Positions 5,312 through 7,660 of a stretch of DNA of 7,660 nucleotides are shown here, one piece after another. How positions within the stretch are numbered: position 1 is the first letter of the stretch; each line of letters begins with the position of its first letter. Under the pieces are notes generated by a model, which was not told where the DNA came from, made no database searches, and saw nothing but the letters and a program-made list of their open reading frames with translations. The position numbers and the translations under genes are program-made. The stretch is from assembly GCA_934796775.1 (NCBI GenBank), contig CAKVPH010000038.1, forward strand, positions 1 to 7,660, read 5' to 3'. The DNA comes from an uncultured Clostridia bacterium. GTDB taxonomy: Bacteria > Bacillota > Clostridia > Christensenellales > Borkfalkiaceae.

Positions 5312-5350
5312 CGGCGCGCTCGTCATTTAATTTTGACTATTGCCGCGCCG
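5312..5350 (-). promoter_or_regulatory. Hairpin in the pta leader, next to the ribosome site
   Basis: On the minus strand CGGCGCG (5350-5344) pairs with CGCGCCG (5318-5312); inside, GTCA (5337-5334) can pair with TGAC (5325-5322). The two stems stack loosely around an AT loop that contains the alternative ATG at 5326. The outer stem ends about 2-4 bases before AAAAAGGAG. It is unlike the surrounding AT-rich DNA and lacks a T-run, so it is not a terminator. mRNA stabilisation or control of pta translation is plausible but unproven. Confidence 0.5.
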
Positions 5351-5520
5351 GTATATAAAAAACTTGAATTTTTTTTTACGTTGTTGTAAAATATATTATA
5401 GTGTTATATAAAGTTGCCCTGTATAAACGCGGCTATAATGCGGCGTTTGTAAACTTTAATGCCTATGGCTTTAGCTAAAGCAAACGTTTTAGTTTTTAGC
5501 TTAACTTTCGCACGCATTGT
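5351..5520. other. Divergent pta/tmcAL control region, left part
   Basis: AT-rich DNA with no gene. It holds a TATAAT on the minus strand (5400-5395) that could be the -10 of the pta promoter, though no acceptable -35 lies 16-18 bases away. It also holds a stem AAACGC/GCGTTT (5425-5430 with 5443-5448) and a perfect 14-base palindrome GCTTTAGCTAAAGC (5468-5481), a possible operator. TTTTAGCTTAA at 5494-5504 could pair with part of that palindrome. Confidence 0.4.
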
Positions 5521-5549
5521 TTGACGTACTTTATATACCCCTATATAAA
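5521..5549 (+). promoter_or_regulatory. Sigma-A promoter for tmcAL
   Basis: TTGACG (5521-5526), a 17-base spacer and TATAAA (5544-5549) match the consensus at five of six positions in each box. Transcription should start near 5556, giving a leader of about 105 bases rich in A before the tmcAL ribosome site. Confidence 0.75.
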
Positions 5550-5660
5550 TCAATATATATTATATAATAAACCGCCGAAAAAGTAAAACGGTATTAAATA
5601 CAAAACGAAAATAAAGGCAAATAAAAAAATACAGCAGCTATTAGCTAAGAGGTACAGAAT

Positions 5661-6836
5661 TTGAAGGTTGCACTCACCGTTTGCGAATACAATCCGCTCC
5701 ATAACGGACACGTTTATTCGCTTAATAAAATAAAAAGCGAATTAAACCCCGATTTGCTCGTTGTGATTATGAGCGGTAATTTTACTCAGCGCGGAGAGAT
5801 TGCGGTTATGCAAAAATACGTTCGCGCAAAACACGCACTTTTATCGGGCGCGGATTTGGTTATAGAGCTGCCCACCGTTTTTGCCACTTCTAACGCCGAA
5901 ATTTTCGCTAAAGGCGCGGTAAAAATTGCCGAAACTTTAAGCGGAACCAGAACGCTTTGTTTTGGTGTGGAAAGCGGCGATAAAGCCGGACTTATTGCAA
6001 CGGCAACTCTTTTAAACAGCGAGACCAAGGAGTTTAAACAGCTTTTAAAAGAAGAGCTTTCGAGCGGCGTTTCGTTTGCAAAAGCCAGATATAACGCGCT
6101 TGAAAAAATGAATATCCCCGATGCGGATCTCGGGTTTGCCGCAACTCCGAACAATATTCTTGCGCTTGAATACACGAAAGCCATTATCGAAAACGGATTT
6201 AAAACAGACGTTTTACCGCTCACTCGTGTAGGCGCGGGATACAGCGATTTAAAAACCGTGGGCAAGTTTGCCTCCGCTAAAGGTATACGAGAACTGATTG
6301 CCGGCGGCGGGCTGAAAAAAGTAAAAAAGTTTTTACCCGATTTTGTTTTTAAAGATCTGCCAAATAATTTACCGAACGCCGACGAACTTATTGTTTTTGA
6401 ACTGCTTAAATCCGACAAAAGTTTTCTCTCTTCCGTTCTCGATTGTTCCGAAGGGATTGAAAACCGAATGAAAGCACTCGTTAAAGACACTTTTTCGCGC
6501 AGCGAACTTATAGACAAAATGACCACTAAACGCTATACGTCGTCACGCATTTCGCGCATTATGCTTGCAAACACGCTTGCAATCGATCAGGCGTTTATTA
6601 AAAAATGCTTAAAGTCTAAACTTTATTTAAAAGTTCTGGCTATAAAAAAAGACAAGCTTGACTACCTTTCCGCACTGCAAACCGATAAAAGCGTGCCGTT
6701 TATAATGCGCAAAAACGACGCGGATAACCTTTCAGGCACGGCTAAAGAATGCTTTTTAAAAGATGTTTTTGCAAACGACGTTTTTAACTTTATAACCAAA
6801 CAAAAAACTAACGAATATTTTACTTTAATAATTTAA
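5661..6836 (+). CDS. tmcAL: tRNA(Met) cytidine acetate ligase
   Basis: A 391-residue TmcAL (formerly YlbM). The family activates free acetate with ATP to acetyl-adenylate and makes N4-acetylcytidine at the wobble base C34 of elongator tRNA-Met, which secures AUG decoding. An N-terminal nucleotidyltransferase fold carries the HxGH motif in EYNPLHNGH (H14, H17), SGNFTQRGE (39-46) and PNN (163-165). Later family blocks are TRVGAGY (188-194), SAKGIR (205-210), EGIENR (264-269) and KRYTSSRISR (290-299). Length is slightly under the B. subtilis protein (about 415). Translation starts at TTG: AAGAGG (5647-5652) sits 8 bases before it and the product begins KVALTVCEYNP as the family does. It is divergent from pta-ackA, whose product acetate is its substrate. 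No terminator is evident after its stop. Confidence 0.96.
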   Translation: MKVALTVCEYNPLHNGHVYSLNKIKSELNPDLLVVIMSGNFTQRGEIAVMQKYVRAKHALLSGADLVIELPTVFATSNAEIFAKGAVKIAETLSGTRTLCFGVESGDKAGLIATATLLNSETKEFKQLLKEELSSGVSFAKARYNALEKMNIPDADLGFAATPNNILALEYTKAIIENGFKTDVLPLTRVGAGYSDLKTVGKFASAKGIRELIAGGGLKKVKKFLPDFVFKDLPNNLPNADELIVFELLKSDKSFLSSVLDCSEGIENRMKALVKDTFSRSELIDKMTTKRYTSSRISRIMLANTLAIDQAFIKKCLKSKLYLKVLAIKKDKLDYLSALQTDKSVPFIMRKNDADNLSGTAKECFLKDVFANDVFNFITKQKTNEYFTLII

Positions 6837-6938
6837 TTAAAAGTGTTAAATATAAAAAATATCGGGCTATAACATCGCTATCGGCACTTTGCACGTTTAA
6901 CTTAAAACATTTGGCTTTAAAATAAGGTATATAAAAAT

Positions 6939-7454
6939 ATGAAAACTTTATGTGCGACGGGGCATAGGCCAAAGGACTTGCCTTGGAATAAAAACGATTT
7001 ATCGGATAAGCGTCGGCTTTGCTATCTTGATAAAATGCGAGAGATTATCGTAAGCTGCATTGCGGACGGGTATACACATTTTATTTCGGGTGCGGCACTT
7101 GGCGTGGATACCGATTTTGCGCTTACCGTTTTAAATTTAAAAGAAAATTATCCGTTTATAAGGCTTGAACTTGCGATTCCGTGCCGCGAGCAAAACAAGT
7201 TCTGGACGGAAAAAGAAAGCGAAATTTACCTTGATTTACAAAATAAAGCCGACAAAGTGACCGTTTTAAGCGAGTTTTACACTCCATACTGCATGCAAAA
7301 GCGCAACGAATACATGGTTGACAAAAGCGATGCGGTTTTATGTTGTTATAACGGAGCAAAAAGCGGCGGCACATACAACACGATAAAGTATGCAAAACGC
7401 AAAAACAAACCCCTTTTTATGATTGACTTATCACCGCTTTTTACTCTTATTTAG
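6939..7454 (+). CDS. YpsA-like SLOG-family protein (DUF1273)
   Basis: A 171-residue protein of the DUF1273/YpsA branch of the SLOG (SMF/DprA-LOG) Rossmann-like superfamily, whose members bind nucleotide-type ligands. Motifs: ATGHRPKDLPW (6-16), the glycine-rich loop SGAALGVD (50-57), AIPCREQ (79-85) followed by W89, CMQKRNEYMVDKSD (118-131), and SGGTYNTIKYAKRKNKP (142-158). Length fits the family (about 160-190). No signal peptide, membrane segment or extra effector domain is seen. B. subtilis and S. aureus YpsA have been tied to cell division or stress, but the molecular role is not settled. The ATG has only AAGG 11 bases upstream, a weak, long-spaced site. It lies 102 bases after tmcAL with no clear terminator between, so read-through is possible. 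Repeats begin right after the stop. Confidence 0.9.
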   Translation: MKTLCATGHRPKDLPWNKNDLSDKRRLCYLDKMREIIVSCIADGYTHFISGAALGVDTDFALTVLNLKENYPFIRLELAIPCREQNKFWTEKESEIYLDLQNKADKVTVLSEFYTPYCMQKRNEYMVDKSDAVLCCYNGAKSGGTYNTIKYAKRKNKPLFMIDLSPLFTLI

Positions 7455-7456
7455 TA

Positions 7457-7560
7457 GCGTAACGCCGGCAGCGTGACGCTGCACCCAAGCGTAACGCTTG
7501 ACCTAAACTTCCTCTTATAAGCTTTTCGCGGTTGTACTAAATTTACAACTCGTTAAAGCT
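7457..7560 (+). repeat. CGTRACG-core palindromes plus tail, right cluster
   Basis: Immediately after the SLOG gene come GCGTAACGC (7457-7465), GCAGCGTGACGCTGC (7468-7482) and CAAGCGTAACGCTTG (7486-7500). Each is an odd-length palindrome around CGTRACG with different but complementary arms. A tail, CTTATAAGCTTTTCG and then AAATTTACAA, follows to about 7552. It is a diverged version of the tail at 931-967. No T-run follows. Confidence 0.75.
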
Positions 7561-7573
7561 TGTATAAATCTAT

Positions 7574-7660
7574 GGCTTCCCCGCTTGGGGAAGCTGGCAA
7601 TGCGTAGCATTGACTGAAGAGGATTGCAACGTAACGTTGCATCTTGATAACCACTTATAA
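7574..7660 (+). repeat. 73-bp triple-hairpin repeat, right copy, with tail
   Basis: Positions 7574-7646 repeat 1114-1186 with one substitution in 73 bases: stems GCTTCCCC/GGGGAAGC, CAATGC/GCATTG and GCAACGTAACGTTGC (7626-7640). The tail through the window edge (7640-7660, CATCTTGATAACCACTTATAA) matches the tail of the array at 905-939 with one difference. The element may continue beyond the window. Confidence 0.85.

Noticed and set aside
5297..5326. Upstream ATG start for pta at 5326
   Set aside because: It has no ribosome site and lies in a hairpin loop; the ATG at 5296 has AAAAAGGAG in place and matches the family N-terminus.
5786..6526. 246-codon minus-strand frame
   Set aside because: It lies wholly antisense to tmcAL, is low-complexity Ser/Leu-rich, and lacks any recognisable domain or start signal.
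6939..7454. SLOG protein as part of an antiphage system
   Set aside because: It has the stand-alone YpsA form with no fused effector and no partner gene such as a nucleotidyltransferase, TIR or membrane effector in the window.

Overview
The window looks like chromosomal DNA of an uncultured, probably gut-dwelling Clostridia-type Bacillota. The support is the AT-rich DNA with A/T-rich spacers, a TTG-started ylbM/tmcAL gene, the yceD(ylbN)-rpmF pair, a short phosphotransacetylase, a YpsA-type SLOG protein, and dense palindromic intergenic repeats of a kind I associate with such genomes. This is inference from gene content; no rRNA or tRNA is present to confirm it.

Layout. (1) Bases 1-150: a strong rho-independent terminator, probably of a gene off the left edge. 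(2) 155-850 (+): a YjjG-type HAD nucleotidase. (3) 851-1805: almost 1 kb without a credible gene, filled with palindromic repeat elements of at least four kinds. (4) 1806-5296 (-): read in transcription order from the right, pta and ackA (acetyl-CoA to acetate plus ATP), then a consensus sigma-A promoter driving yceD and rpmF (ribosomal protein L32), then a 51-codon charged-protein gene ending in its own strong terminator. (5) 5297-5660: divergent control region with a hairpin in the pta leader and a good promoter for the rightward gene. (6) 5661-6836 (+): tmcAL, the tRNA-Met cytidine acetate ligase. (7) 6939-7454 (+): a YpsA-like SLOG protein. (8) 7455-7660: the same repeat family as region 3, including a 73-bp unit that matches the left copy at 72 of 73 positions.

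How the genes work together. Pta and AckA form the acetate/ATP node. TmcAL belongs to a family that uses free acetate and ATP to acetylate C34 of elongator tRNA-Met, so it consumes the product of its divergent neighbours. The ylbM-ylbN-rpmF association is known from other Bacillota, so the cluster mixes acetate metabolism with translation genes but is not new in itself.

The least explained content is the repeats. They form several families of short stem-loop elements whose stems differ between copies but stay self-complementary, around conserved junction sequences. I see no CRISPR array, transposase, phage gene or defence system.
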